A stretch of DNA of 64,000 nucleotides from Bacteroidota bacterium. Lineage in GTDB: Bacteria > Bacteroidota > Bacteroidia > AKYH767-A > OLB10. A program made the position numbers and the translations under genes. Each line of letters starts with the position of its first letter. Position 1 is the stretch's first letter. Below are positions 24,894-34,208 of the stretch, in pieces. The notes under the pieces are model-generated. The model was not told where the DNA came from. It did no database searches and worked only from the letters and a program-made list of their open reading frames with translations. Where the stretch lies: the NCBI GenBank assembly GCA_016713925.1, contig JADJOH010000007.1:545501-609500 (forward strand). The letters are read 5' to 3'.

Positions 24894-26738
24894 TCAGCAC
24901 AAACCCCGCCCATTTTTCGGGATTATCGGGGTAATTATTGCGCATATTAGTTTGAGCCCCGCAAAAGATTTCACCGGGTCTTTGGTAATTGCCAAGTCGC
25001 TGTAGAAGGTGGTCATTAGCTGCATGGTCTCTTTGTCTGGCACTGACCACAAACTTACAATCAATTGTTCCACACCGGCCAGTTTAAAGCCCCGTTGCAA
25101 ACCGAACACACCTTCACTGCCTTCAATCTTACCAAGTCCCGTTTCGCAGGCTGATAATACTACAAGTTTTGTTTGACTCAGGTCAAGTGCAGATACTTCT
25201 GCTGCCGTCAGGATGCCATCATCTCCAGTTTTCTGCAGCATCTCCGCCTGCTTGCCTGTCCAGCTTAGATTAGCGCCGGCAAACATCAATCCGCAGCGTA
25301 GCATGGGATCCTCAGCGGCTTTGTACTGCTGTTGCTGATTATTCGCTGTCATCATCATCATGCCTTTGCCGTCTTTGTGCTTTTCATCCTTGTCGGGGAA
25401 GGCAAAGCCATGCGTAGCTATATGGATGATGGAGGGGCTTCCGGTATCCGAAAGTATTTTAAATGCTGTTTCCGTAGCTAAAATGCCTGTGCTCAGGCTG
25501 GTCGTCCATTGCAAGTTTTTAAATAGCGGAGCGATACTTTCCACCTCTGCTTTAGTCCCTGGAAGATAACTCATGGCACCACGGGTGCTTTCGCGTTGTA
25601 GCGTATTGGACAGCAGAAAATCTTCGTTGCTTTCTTCTTTTTTTTGGTTGCTGCTATCGGGTTGTACATCGTATTGTATACCACCAAACAAAGCGATGCT
25701 TCCTTCCAGGTTTTTGGTCTTGATCAAGGTGCTATCGGCCAGATAACGTGTTGTACTGAGGCGATGCAAAGTAAACTGATCTATCAGGTAGGTACATCCC
25801 GCTGTATCGTTGCTACACAGTGCATGAAAAGGAACCGATGATAAGCGGCCGTCAGGGCTATAGTAGACGGTAGTAACTCCTTTTAAAAGTGTGTCCAGCG
25901 GTTGCCATACCAATTTGTAGAGTTTGGGAAGGTTACTACTAATTTTCGTGAATGGAAGTTCTTTCTCCGCACAAAGTTTTACAAGATGAGGGTATTCATA
26001 TCCTTTACGAATTACTTGAGCCATGTACTTATAACAGGTGTCCTGATAGTCGTAATAACGAGTAAACTCAATTGCAGCTTCGTCAACTTGTAAGCTTTGT
26101 TGCACATCTGTCCATCTTAATTCAAAACGATGTTTAAGGGAAGCATATTCACCAATCTCTGAAACTAAAATTTTATCAATAGAGTCCGCCTTATTTATTA
26201 AGTTATTTTTTATAGAATCATGTACTCCAGTCTTGAATTCAAAATTAACTAGCCTTTGGCGAAGTTGAAACAGTTCTTTATAATTTTGTTGGACTAAATT
26301 ATTATTTGACGATCGGATAGCTTGTTGAAAGCCAAGATTATCATCAAGAACAAGACTTTTGGCAATTAGGGCACTGTTATATGAAAGATAAGATGTTGGC
26401 AAACTAAATTTATATGCTACCGATGAAAAGTAAACAAATCGATCAAAATAAACTTCATTCATTTTCCAAAACAATTTTTTTGAGTCAGAAGAAAGCCATG
26501 CAAAATTTGCAACAATATTAGAATTAATATTGTTCAGTAGCTGATTATAAAAAAAATGTGAAGAATCAATATTAACCAATTCAGCATAGATTGCACCAAG
26601 GTTGTTTAAACACCGTAAATAGTCGGGATGTCTAGAACATGACAGATCAGATTTATAGCCTTCTAAATTACAATAAAAGGCTTTTATTATCGAAAATGCT
26701 TTGTTGTGATAATCAAGAGCAAGCATTAAATTTCCCAT
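24894..26738 (-). CDS. TPR-CHAT caspase-like protease 1, C-terminal part
   Basis: Residues 1-120 continue the TPR array of 26945-28792. The CHAT domain follows with catalytic His in IIHIATHGFAF (DNA about 25408-25425) and Cys in LSACETGLGK (about 25138-25155), plus GVFGLQRGFKLAGV and VSLWSVPDKETM. Another shift near 24950 garbles the last residues: homologues end EKWAGFVLVR, and that ending can be read here in the next frame, to a stop at 24886-24888. The missing base is visible by comparison with the second copy (GAGCCCCGC here, GAGCCCTGGC there). The catalytic site is intact. Confidence 0.85.
   Translation of the reverse strand: MGNLMLALDYHNKAFSIIKAFYCNLEGYKSDLSCSRHPDYLRCLNNLGAIYAELVNIDSSHFFYNQLLNNINSNIVANFAWLSSDSKKLFWKMNEVYFDRFVYFSSVAYKFSLPTSYLSYNSALIAKSLVLDDNLGFQQAIRSSNNNLVQQNYKELFQLRQRLVNFEFKTGVHDSIKNNLINKADSIDKILVSEIGEYASLKHRFELRWTDVQQSLQVDEAAIEFTRYYDYQDTCYKYMAQVIRKGYEYPHLVKLCAEKELPFTKISSNLPKLYKLVWQPLDTLLKGVTTVYYSPDGRLSSVPFHALCSNDTAGCTYLIDQFTLHRLSTTRYLADSTLIKTKNLEGSIALFGGIQYDVQPDSSNQKKEESNEDFLLSNTLQRESTRGAMSYLPGTKAEVESIAPLFKNLQWTTSLSTGILATETAFKILSDTGSPSIIHIATHGFAFPDKDEKHKDGKGMMMMTANNQQQQYKAAEDPMLRCGLMFAGANLSWTGKQAEMLQKTGDDGILTAAEVSALDLSQTKLVVLSACETGLGKIEGSEGVFGLQRGFKLAGVEQLIVSLWSVPDKETMQLMTTFYSDLAITKDPVKSFAGLKLICAIITPIIPKNGRGLC
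24895..25880. repeat. CHAT-domain DNA repeat, copy 1
   Basis: Nearly identical by eye to 28834-29830, with scattered single-base differences. Similarity falls beyond about 25880 and is gone by about 26120, where the TPR halves begin. The shared part is the protease domain. Confidence 0.85.
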
Positions 26739-26944
26739 GGAACGATTTGTTTCAGCTAAATTGTTGTAGCATAATGCTACATCAGGGTGGGTGCTTCCTA
26801 ATAAATCCTGTTTAATTTTTAAGGAAGCCTCATGGCAATTTATAGCATTATCAAACTCAAATATTGATGCATAAATAAAGCCTAAATTATTTATGCAAGT
26901 AGCTAGTTCTAAAGAATGATATCCTGGATATTTCTTGTAAATAT

Positions 26945-28792
26945 CTATAGCTTTTTTTGATATTCTATAGCAAGTTTGTATTCTTTTTTTCTTTCATGAG
27001 TCATTGCGAGATTATTCAAACACACAGCTGCATGATGATTATCTTTGCCATAATATAAACGATATAACTCCAACGCATTTTCGTAATAACGAACGGCCAT
27101 TTCATCATTTCCTATATTTGAATAGGCTGTCCCAAGATTATTTTTGACTAAAGCCCAATCAGCTTTTTTCTTAAAAGGCAAACCGGAAAGAATACGTTCA
27201 GATTTTTCGTAATAGTAAATTGATTTTTGAAAGTCACCTTTCCTGCCATAAACATATGCTATATTATTATATGCAATAGCTGTAGCTGATTGATTTTCCC
27301 CAACTTTTTCTATATAGATATTTAAGGTTTTTGTGTATAGGGATATAGCCTCCTGAAATCTACCCAAATCAGAATATACCGTTGCAATATTATTCAATTC
27401 AAGAGCCGTAGCAGGATGACCTTCTCCATAGTTTAAATTCTTAATTCCAAGTGCCTTTTCATAATAGTATAATGCACTATCAAGGCTTCCGGCTTCATGA
27501 AATAGACTCCCACGATTGTTGTAAGCTTGTGCTAAACGAGGGTGCGTCTCAAAAAATAGGTGACAATCAATTTCAAGTGAAATTAACTGAGACTGTAACG
27601 CCCTGTCAAAATCACCTTTGCTTTTGTAATATTGAGCAAGGTTATTTTGTGCAATAGAGTAATCTACTGTAGTAGTTAATTTGAGATAATTATAAATTTC
27701 AATAGCTTCTTCAATTATACTAATCGCATCATCTAACTTGCCCATTCCAAATTTTATGCTACCCAAACAGGTTAATCCGTCAGCCATTTCTTTGCTTGAC
27801 TTTCCAAAATAATTTTGACGAATAATGTTGGACATATTTGCATAATTAATTGCATTTGTGTAATCTCCCATATCCGCAAATAGTAAAGATATATTGCTTA
27901 AGCATGTTAAACAATTTATATTATTTTTACCATTAATTTCTTCACATATTTTTAGCGACTCTTCCATATGATATTTGGCTTTTTTAAACTCAAATAACTT
28001 GTTGTATGTTGTCGCAATATTGTTATGCAAAACGCTTGTTTTTTCATGCTTAATACCGTAAATTTCTATTGTTAATTCAAGCGCTTCAATTAGGTTAATT
28101 ATTGATTTGTTATAATCACCCTCCTCTTCGTAAATGGCATCTAATGACTTCAAGATATATAAAAGTTCTTTTTTGCTATTCTTCTTGTCTTTTCTGTAAT
28201 GTATTAACGCTGATGTTAATTCCTTTTCTGCGCTTGTAAGATCTTTTATTGTCAAATATGAATAAGCAAGATGTTCGTGAGCGCCTGCTAATTCACGAAT
28301 ATCATCAAAATGAGTTTTGTTATAAATAGAAATTAATTCTTTCTGATAATTAATTGATAAAGAGTCTTGATTTAAAGTATTGTAAATTAGAATTATTTTT
28401 CTTGTTGTGAGAATTGCATAAATGCTTGTATCACCTAGAACATTTTGAAATATCAAGAGTTGTTCTTTATAGCATAGTATTGCTTTGTCAAAGATGCCTA
28501 GTTTTTCATAAATGTCGGCTTGAAATCCTAAGTATATAGCATATATTGTATCCTTATTTACTTCATTGCTAATTTCTCGAAACTGTTTTACTAATAGTGA
28601 AATAGGTTTTAATGCGGCTTCATAATCTTGTTTGCTTGTTGCTTCTAAATATTCTCTCCAAACAATTTCAGTTTGCTTGACTTGACCATAGGATGTCGTA
28701 TTAGTTAGCACATTTAAAATACAAATGCTGATAATTGTAATTAAGTAATTTGCGTTGTTAATTGTTCTGATAATAATTGAGAATATTTTCAT
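26945..28792 (-). CDS. TPR-CHAT protease 1, N-terminal signal peptide and TPR array
   Basis: Start placed at the ATG giving MKIFSIIIRTINNANYL, a signal-peptide or membrane-anchor start. It is followed by about twelve kinesin-light-chain-like TPR units of roughly 42 residues (repeating LNNIA, YYEKAL, GEGHPATALELNN). The frame stops at a T7 run (26952-26958). Restoring one base joins it to the CHAT segment (AIDIYKKYPGYHSLELATC and onward). The full protein would be about 1,300 residues. It begins 32 bases after the TPR-CHAT2 stop, so the genes are probably one transcript. The TPR array is the presumed sensor. Confidence 0.8.
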   Translation of the reverse strand: MKIFSIIIRTINNANYLITIISICILNVLTNTTSYGQVKQTEIVWREYLEATSKQDYEAALKPISLLVKQFREISNEVNKDTIYAIYLGFQADIYEKLGIFDKAILCYKEQLLIFQNVLGDTSIYAILTTRKIILIYNTLNQDSLSINYQKELISIYNKTHFDDIRELAGAHEHLAYSYLTIKDLTSAEKELTSALIHYRKDKKNSKKELLYILKSLDAIYEEEGDYNKSIINLIEALELTIEIYGIKHEKTSVLHNNIATTYNKLFEFKKAKYHMEESLKICEEINGKNNINCLTCLSNISLLFADMGDYTNAINYANMSNIIRQNYFGKSSKEMADGLTCLGSIKFGMGKLDDAISIIEEAIEIYNYLKLTTTVDYSIAQNNLAQYYKSKGDFDRALQSQLISLEIDCHLFFETHPRLAQAYNNRGSLFHEAGSLDSALYYYEKALGIKNLNYGEGHPATALELNNIATVYSDLGRFQEAISLYTKTLNIYIEKVGENQSATAIAYNNIAYVYGRKGDFQKSIYYYEKSERILSGLPFKKKADWALVKNNLGTAYSNIGNDEMAVRYYENALELYRLYYGKDNHHAAVCLNNLAMTHERKKEYKLAIEYQKKL

Positions 28793-28824
28793 AAATTCTG
28801 TTAAAATAGTAGCATATATTTTTC

Positions 28825-30429
28825 TCACCTCACCAGCACAAACCCCGCCCATTTTTCGGGATTATCTGGATAATTATTGCGCATTTTAGTTTGAGCCCTG
28901 GCAAAAGATTTCACCGGGTCTTTGGTAATTGCCAAGTCGCTGTAGAAAGTGGTCATTAGCTGCATAGTCTCTTTGTCTGGCACTGACCACAAACTTACAA
29001 TCAATTGCTCCACACCGGCCAGTTTAAAGCCCCGTTGCAAACCGAACACACCTTCACTGCCTTCAATCTTACCAAGTCCCGTTTCGCAGGCTGATAATAC
29101 TACAAGTTTTGTTTGACTCAGATCAAGTGCAGATACTTCTGCTGCCGTCAGGATGCCATCATCTCCAGTTTTCTGCAGCATCTCCGCCTGCTTGCCTGTC
29201 CAGCTTAGATTAGCGCCGGCAAACATCAATCCGCAGCGTAGCATGGGATCCTCAGCGGCTTTGTACTGCTGTTGCTGATTGTTCGCTGTCATCATCATCA
29301 TGCCTTTGCCCTCTTTGTGCTTTTCATCCTTGTCGGGGAAGGCAAAGCCATGCGTAGCTATATGGATGATGGAGGGGCTTCGGGTATCCGAAAGTATTTT
29401 AAATGCTGTTTCCGTAGCCAAAGTGCCTGTGCTCAGGTTGGTCGTCCAAAGTAGATTTTTAAATAGCGGAGCGATACCTTCCACCTCTGCTTTAGTCCCT
29501 GGAAGATAACTCATGGCACCACGGGTGCTTTCGCGTTGTAGCGTATTGGACAGCAGAAAATCTTCGTTGCTTTCTTCTTTTTTACGGTTAGTGCTATCGG
29601 GTAGTACATCGTATTGTATACCACCAAACAAAGCGATGCTTCCTTCCAGGTTTTTGGTCTTGATCAAGGTGCTATCGGCCAGATAACGCGTTGTACTGAG
29701 GCGATGCAAAGTAAACTGATCTATCAGGTAGGTACATCCCGCTGTATCGTTGCTACACAGTGCATGAAATGGAACCGATGATAAGCGGCCGTCAGGGCTA
29801 TAGTAGACGGTAGTAATTCCTTTTAAAAGTGTGTCCAGCGGTTGCCATACCAATTTATAGAGTTTTGGAAGATTACTACTAATGTTCGTGAATGGAAGAT
29901 CTTTCTCCGCACAAAGATATACAAGGCGTGGGTATTCATATCCTTTACGAATTACTTGAGCCATATACTTATAGCAAGTGTCCTTATCATCATAGTAACG
30001 AGCAAACTCGATGGCAGCATCGTTATCTTGCAAGCCTTGCTGCACATCTGTCCAACACAACTCAAAGTAACGTTTCAATGCTGCATATTCACCGACCTGT
30101 CCAACTAAAATTTTATCCAATGAATCTGCTTCGGAACGTAGGGCATCTAGCTGTACTTTGGTAGTACTGCCCATACTCTCCAAATTGATAATTATTCTCC
30201 GAAGGTTGCCCAACTCTGTGTAGTTCTTCTGCAAAATTGTATCTTTTAATTGTTGAATAGCATGCTGAAAAACCACGAGTGTTGTCAAGTAATATTCCCT
30301 TTGAGGTAAGAGAAATGTTGTATGAAAGAATGGATGCAGATGGTTGGCTGGAATATACTGAGATTGAAAAAGACGGTAGCAGACTGTAAATATATTCTTT
30401 ATGCTGCCAGAACAATTTCTTTGCTGCAT
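28825..30429 (-). CDS. TPR-CHAT caspase-like protease 2, C-terminal part
   Basis: The genuine part begins near 30270 (FQHAIQQLKDTILQKNYTEL); upstream residues back to 30429 are out of frame. A linker is followed by the CHAT domain with His in IIHIATHGF (about 29349-29366) and Cys in LSACETG (about 29078-29095). It closes with EKWAGFVLVR. The catalytic residues and the LQRGFKLAGVEQL block are intact. The domain is almost identical to that of CHAT1, while its TPR half is different. The gene lies 17 bases after the CHAT3 remnant. Confidence 0.85.
   Translation of the reverse strand: MQQRNCSGSIKNIFTVCYRLFQSQYIPANHLHPFFHTTFLLPQREYYLTTLVVFQHAIQQLKDTILQKNYTELGNLRRIIINLESMGSTTKVQLDALRSEADSLDKILVGQVGEYAALKRYFELCWTDVQQGLQDNDAAIEFARYYDDKDTCYKYMAQVIRKGYEYPRLVYLCAEKDLPFTNISSNLPKLYKLVWQPLDTLLKGITTVYYSPDGRLSSVPFHALCSNDTAGCTYLIDQFTLHRLSTTRYLADSTLIKTKNLEGSIALFGGIQYDVLPDSTNRKKEESNEDFLLSNTLQRESTRGAMSYLPGTKAEVEGIAPLFKNLLWTTNLSTGTLATETAFKILSDTRSPSIIHIATHGFAFPDKDEKHKEGKGMMMMTANNQQQQYKAAEDPMLRCGLMFAGANLSWTGKQAEMLQKTGDDGILTAAEVSALDLSQTKLVVLSACETGLGKIEGSEGVFGLQRGFKLAGVEQLIVSLWSVPDKETMQLMTTFYSDLAITKDPVKSFARAQTKMRNNYPDNPEKWAGFVLVR
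28834..29830. repeat. CHAT-domain DNA repeat, copy 2
   Basis: The counterpart of 24895-25880, in direct orientation about 3.9 kb apart. Its first 400 bases are also shared with 31790-32216. The junction sequence ATATTTTTCTCACC precedes both copy 2 and copy 3. Confidence 0.85.
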
Positions 30430-31684
30430 CTGAAAGCCAGTTAAAGTTTGAAAGGAGATTTCTCTTATTAATTTCTAAAACTTGCTTGAAGCAGAAGGCT
30501 GCGGATTGGTAATCACTCATTTTAGAATAAACTATTCCAAGATTACTTAAATTTACCTCGTATTCTGGATGTTGTTCGCCAAATACATTCTTTCTAATTT
30601 CGAGTGCCTTTCTTACACAACCCTCCGCAGAAGTGTAATCGGCCATGTCCATATACAATCCTCCAAGATTATCAAGACAAATAGCATGGTCAGGATGTTC
30701 ATTACCATTTACTCTCTTAGTATTTTCACAAGCCATAGTTAAAAAGAAATCCGCCAATTTATGTTCCCCCATTTTACTGTATAGCACTCCAAGATTATTA
30801 AGAGTGATATTAATGTAAGGATGATCTTCACGTAAAGCTTTTTTACGAATAACCAAGGCCTGTTTTAAAAAAGACTCTGCAGTTTTGTAATCTTCCATTT
30901 CTATGAGAAAAGCACCTACATTATTTAGACTCATAGCATAATCAACATGTTCTTCTCCTAGAACATTTCTACGTATAATAATAGCTTGTTTGTAACAGAT
31001 TTCTGCTGATAAGTAGTCGCCTATGTTTAAGTATAGCCCACCAAGGTTATTTAAAATTGTAGCATTGGCTATATGTTCCTTGCCGACTAATTTCTGTATG
31101 ATCTCTAGCGCCATTTTTAAATATTTCATGGCCGAATCGTAGTTTCCTATGATCGAGTACAGGAGGCCAATGTTGTTCAGACTCGCAGCATAATCCGGAT
31201 GTTCTTTCCCTAAAACATTTTTGCGAATATCTAAAGCTTTTAAGTAATAGGTCTCTGCAGAATTGTAGGCACCTATTTTTTCATATTGAACTCCAAGTTC
31301 ATTTAAACTAATTGCGTAGTCTGGATGCTCTTCACCAAGCAAATTTTTTCTATAACTTAATATTACTATCTGATATTCTATTGAATGCTCAAAATCATCA
31401 ATTTGCTCATAAATATCAGCTACTACAATTAAAAATCTTAAGTATTCAGTACTATCTGTAATAGTATTAAGGGGCAACGCATCAAGCAGTTTCGTATAGT
31501 AAGCTATTGCTTCCTTAGAATTTTCTGAGGTTACATACATCAAGGCAATATTTTCAAGGCCCAAGCGGTAATCTGAACTCTCAACACCATAAACTATTTT
31601 TTTAATCTGTAGCTCCTTAAGGTAATAATAAATAGCCGAATCAATTTCACCTGCCCTATAAAATGCGTTGCCTTTTTGCTTCAA
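30113..31684 (-). CDS. TPR-CHAT protease 2, N-terminal TPR array
   Basis: About nine kinesin-light-chain-like TPR units of 42 residues (for example ALDIRKNVLGKEHPDYAASL, then LNNIGLLYSIIGNYDSAMKY). Two shifts bracket it. At the A5 run 30268-30272 the frame leaves the protein after SKGILLDNTRGF. At the start, an ATG at 31782 (MNLRIVF) joins through a T6-equivalent run at 31761-31766 to a signal-peptide end (IIISSPSIVAGQSQ) in this frame. The full gene would be 28825-31782, about 980 residues. The exported TPR array would act outside the cytoplasm unless the signal is a retained anchor. Confidence 0.8.
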   Translation of the reverse strand: MKQKGNAFYRAGEIDSAIYYYLKELQIKKIVYGVESSDYRLGLENIALMYVTSENSKEAIAYYTKLLDALPLNTITDSTEYLRFLIVVADIYEQIDDFEHSIEYQIVILSYRKNLLGEEHPDYAISLNELGVQYEKIGAYNSAETYYLKALDIRKNVLGKEHPDYAASLNNIGLLYSIIGNYDSAMKYLKMALEIIQKLVGKEHIANATILNNLGGLYLNIGDYLSAEICYKQAIIIRRNVLGEEHVDYAMSLNNVGAFLIEMEDYKTAESFLKQALVIRKKALREDHPYINITLNNLGVLYSKMGEHKLADFFLTMACENTKRVNGNEHPDHAICLDNLGGLYMDMADYTSAEGCVRKALEIRKNVFGEQHPEYEVNLSNLGIVYSKMSDYQSAAFCFKQVLEINKRNLLSNFNWLSDAAKKLFWQHKEYIYSLLPSFSISVYSSQPSASILSYNISLTSKGILLDNTRGFSACYSTIKRYNFAEELHRVGQPSENNYQFGEYGQYYQSTARCPTFRSRFIG

Positions 31685-31789
31685 ATTATCAGCACTCGAT
31701 TTTAAAATTTCAGTTTGAGACTGTCCCGCAACTATTGACGGACTTGAAATAATTATAAATAAAAAACAATTCTTAGATTCATTTTAAAT

Positions 31790-32216
31790 TATATTTTTCT
31801 CACCGCACAAGTACAAACCCCGCCCATTTTTCGGGATTATCGAGATAATTATTGAGCATTTTAGTTTGAGCCATGGCAAAAGATTTCACCGTGTCTTTGG
31901 TAATTGCCAAGTCGCTGTAGAAAGTGGTCATTAGCTGCATGGTCTCTTTGTCTGGCACTGACCACAAACTTACAATCAATTGCTTTACACCTGCCAGTTT
32001 AAAGCCCCGTTGCAAACCGAATACACCTTCACTGCCTTCAATCTTACCAAGTCCTGTTTCGCAGGCTGATAATACTACAAGTTTTGTTTGACTAAGGTCA
32101 AGTGCAGATACTTCTGCTGCCGTCAGGATGCCATCATCTCCAGTTTTCTGCAGCATCTCGGCCTGCTCGCCTATCCAGCTTAGATTAGCACCGGCAAACA
32201 TCAATTCGCAGCGTAG
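31790..32216. repeat. CHAT-domain DNA repeat, partial copy 3
   Basis: Matches the last 400 or so bases of the CHAT coding sequence of copies 1 and 2, and stops abruptly at GCAGCGTAG, where a TPR-coding sequence begins. The break marks the internal deletion in CHAT3. Confidence 0.8.
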
Positions 32217-32543
32217 ACTATTTGCATAATCCGGATGTAATATTCGATTTTGTTTTTCTAAACATTGCTTTGACAAATTGTAGTAAATCAAAGAAGAATC
32301 AGCGTCTAAAAAGCAATTTCCAATATATCTAAATGAGACTGCATATCGGAGGCTTGTATCACCTTCTTGTTCAAATTCCATTTGTTTCATGGCTTTGGTT
32401 ATTGACAAGGCCACATTTAAATTACCATCCATTTTCAGTGAATCGTACTTCGATTTCAGAACATCATAAGAATCTTGTGCTTGAATATTTAATGAGGCCA
32501 GTAGAAAAATTATTGCAGCAATTTGGCTTGTCCTTAATTGCAT
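31800..32543 (-). CDS. CHAT3: internally deleted TPR-CHAT protein lacking the catalytic His
   Basis: Start chosen at MQLRTSQIAAIIFLL, a signal peptide ending QAQ. One or two TPR units (residues about 25-105) run directly into the end of a CHAT domain at PDYANSLRC-ELMFAGANLSW. The junction residues LRC occur in both a TPR unit (YLRCLNN) and the CHAT domain (MLRCGLMF), so a short-homology in-frame deletion is likely. The Cys motif (LSACETG) and the end (EKWAGFVLVR) remain, but the His motif IATHG is gone. It should therefore be catalytically dead. It is the first gene of the array and lies 17 bases before TPR-CHAT2. Confidence 0.75.
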   Translation of the reverse strand: MQLRTSQIAAIIFLLASLNIQAQDSYDVLKSKYDSLKMDGNLNVALSITKAMKQMEFEQEGDTSLRYAVSFRYIGNCFLDADSSLIYYNLSKQCLEKQNRILHPDYANSLRCELMFAGANLSWIGEQAEMLQKTGDDGILTAAEVSALDLSQTKLVVLSACETGLGKIEGSEGVFGLQRGFKLAGVKQLIVSLWSVPDKETMQLMTTFYSDLAITKDTVKSFAMAQTKMLNNYLDNPEKWAGFVLVR

Positions 32544-33368
32544 TAAAATTATGTATTTCAACATATAGTTTTTATTTAAGGCCTCAATTGAGGTCCTTGA
32601 TTTGCAGGTAAAGTTAGATTTAATTTGTAGTATTTGAAAAGTATTTTGCAGATTGTTTTGTATTAGATTTTGTTCTAAAAAGAATTGCAAATTTGCTGAG
32701 ATAAAGTTGGACGCTTTAAGGCCTTCAATTTTGAAGTTGCCCTTCAGTATTTGAATCGAGCTCTTGCTGCAATTCCTGATAAGGCATTTCCAATTAATTG
32801 TAAAAACCTTTACTTCTGCCTAAATTAGATACTATGCTGACGAAAAATATGTATTTGGAAATTAAGCATGCCTTCGCAAAGAACAATTACGCATTACCTC
32901 GCTTTTTAGAAGGAAACTTTGCTTTGGCTGATGTTATCATCAAGCTAGCTATAAAAGCCACTAAAGAAAGGGCGCTGTCAATTTTGAAAATCACAGAAGA
33001 GCTGATTAGGAAGTAGCCTCTGACTGTGGCCGTGAGGTTCATTTAATGCATCAATTACTGCTTGCTGTCCTGCCCAGCAATGATCTGGTTTCATTTTGAT
33101 TCCAAAGGCTAGTTGATAGGCCTTTACATGTAGATCAAGAATTTGAAATTTACCGCAATTTATATGCAGCGCTCATTCCGAAAAAGCCTGGAATGGGCAG
33201 AAAATAATCCCTTAAAGTAATTTATATTACTTAATTTCAAGTTATTATGAAATATTAATGATTTGCTATGTTACTTTTTAAAGTAGTCCGCCATAAAGGA
33301 TGAAAATACAACAACAGGGAAGCCGAAAACTGAACTAGAGTAGGCAAAAAGGAAAAACCATAATCAAT
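32544..33368. other. Mostly non-coding region upstream of module 2
   Basis: Contains the presumed promoter for the minus-strand array. A 60-residue plus-strand frame (32834-33016, MLTKNMYLEIKHAFAKNNYA) has protein-like composition but no recognisable family, and may be a fragment. Around 33160-33215 another short plus-strand piece (MQRSFRKSLEWAENNPLK) looks similar in kind. No repeats or RNAs are seen. Confidence 0.4.
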
Positions 33369-33707
33369 ATGAAAAAGCTCATTGCTATCGCAGCGCTCCT
33401 TATCTCTAATGCTGTAGTACATGCACAGACCTGGAACACAAACTCCATCGGGGTGGATTCTTATTACAACAATTCAGGAACTTATGTGGACGGATATTAT
33501 CGTACCAGTTCCAACAATACTAATTGGGATAATTACTCAACACAAGGTAACATTAATTGGAATACAGGAACTGAAGGTACTCGTGCCCGTGATTATTCTT
33601 TAGATGCCTGGAATTATGGAAGCGGACAAACTATTTATACCGGGCCTCGCGGTGGACAATATTACTACAACTCAAACGGAAACAAGGTATATGTTCCTAA
33701 ACGATAA
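33369..33707 (+). CDS. Small secreted protein with PBCV-type basic adaptor motif
   Basis: 112 residues with a signal peptide (1-20, VVHAQ). The mature part is very rich in Asn, Tyr, Thr, Gly and Trp, with irregular repeats (NSIGVDSYYNNSGTYVDGYY). It ends with YTGPRGGQYYYNSNGNK, the PBCV-specific basic adaptor pattern common in small Bacteroidota and algal-virus proteins. It has its own terminator 34 bases downstream. The function is unknown; the composition suggests an extracellular or cell-surface component. Confidence 0.75.
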   Translation: MKKLIAIAALLISNAVVHAQTWNTNSIGVDSYYNNSGTYVDGYYRTSSNNTNWDNYSTQGNINWNTGTEGTRARDYSLDAWNYGSGQTIYTGPRGGQYYYNSNGNKVYVPKR

Positions 33708-33740
33708 TTTTTTCTGTTAATCTTTTCAATTTTTTAAGAG

Positions 33741-33768
33741 GGCTGTCTCAAATTAGGAGACAGCCTTT
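33741..33768 (+). terminator. Intrinsic terminator of the small secreted protein gene
   Basis: A perfect 9-bp stem GGCTGTCTC (33741-33749) / GAGACAGCC (33757-33765) with a 7-base loop, followed by TTTCTAATTTT. Confidence 0.85.
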
Positions 33769-33970
33769 CTAATTTTCAACTAAAATTATCTAGCGAGATT
33801 ATAAAACTTTCAATGGATCAGTGCTTAGAATTAATACCACCGAATTCACTGATTTTAGAAACGGATTTTCCGAAATTTGCCATATAAAATAAAATTTATG
33901 GCAAAATTTTAGCCAAGGGGGAGATTAGCAATCGAAAATTTCCTCAGCTGAGGCAAGATTTATTTGTAAT

Positions 33971-34114
33971 ACAACCTTTGATGCCGTCAAATTCATTAAT
34001 GTTATTCAAGAAATCATAGATGCTGCCAGCCGACGAGCCAAGGTTAATGCACAACGTATAAGAGATATGCCATTCAAATTCACAAAAGTTGGTCAAATTG
34101 CAATAAAAAAATGA
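33971..34114 (+). pseudogene. C-terminal fragment of an unrecognised protein
   Basis: Reads TTFDAVKFINVIQEIIDAAS, a basic helix (RRAKVNAQRIRDM), then KVGQIAIKK and a stop. The composition is that of a real helical protein end, but there is no start nearby and I do not recognise the family. The sequence from 33780 to 33970 holds no further coding frame. Confidence 0.35.
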
Positions 34115-34174
34115 GTATTTTGACTAACATACATTCTATTTTTGACTAAGGAATTAACCATTTTAAACCACAAA

Positions 34175-34208
34175 TCCCTGTAAATACTTGATTTACAGGG
34201 ATTTTTTT
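34175..34208 (+). terminator. Hairpin with T-run next to a GCGGTCCGGAC box
   Basis: A perfect 11-bp stem TCCCTGTAAAT (34175-34185) / ATTTACAGGGA (34191-34201) with a 5-base loop, followed by T7. It directly precedes the 11-mer at 34209, the same order (hairpin, T-rich run, box) seen at 4880-4920 and 7421-7462. Confidence 0.8.

Noticed and set aside
24886..31782. Programmed ribosomal frameshifting to explain split CHAT genes
   Set aside because: The same kind of shift hits unrelated genes across the window, the sites share only homopolymer runs, and no slippery site plus structure pattern recurs. Sequence error is simpler.
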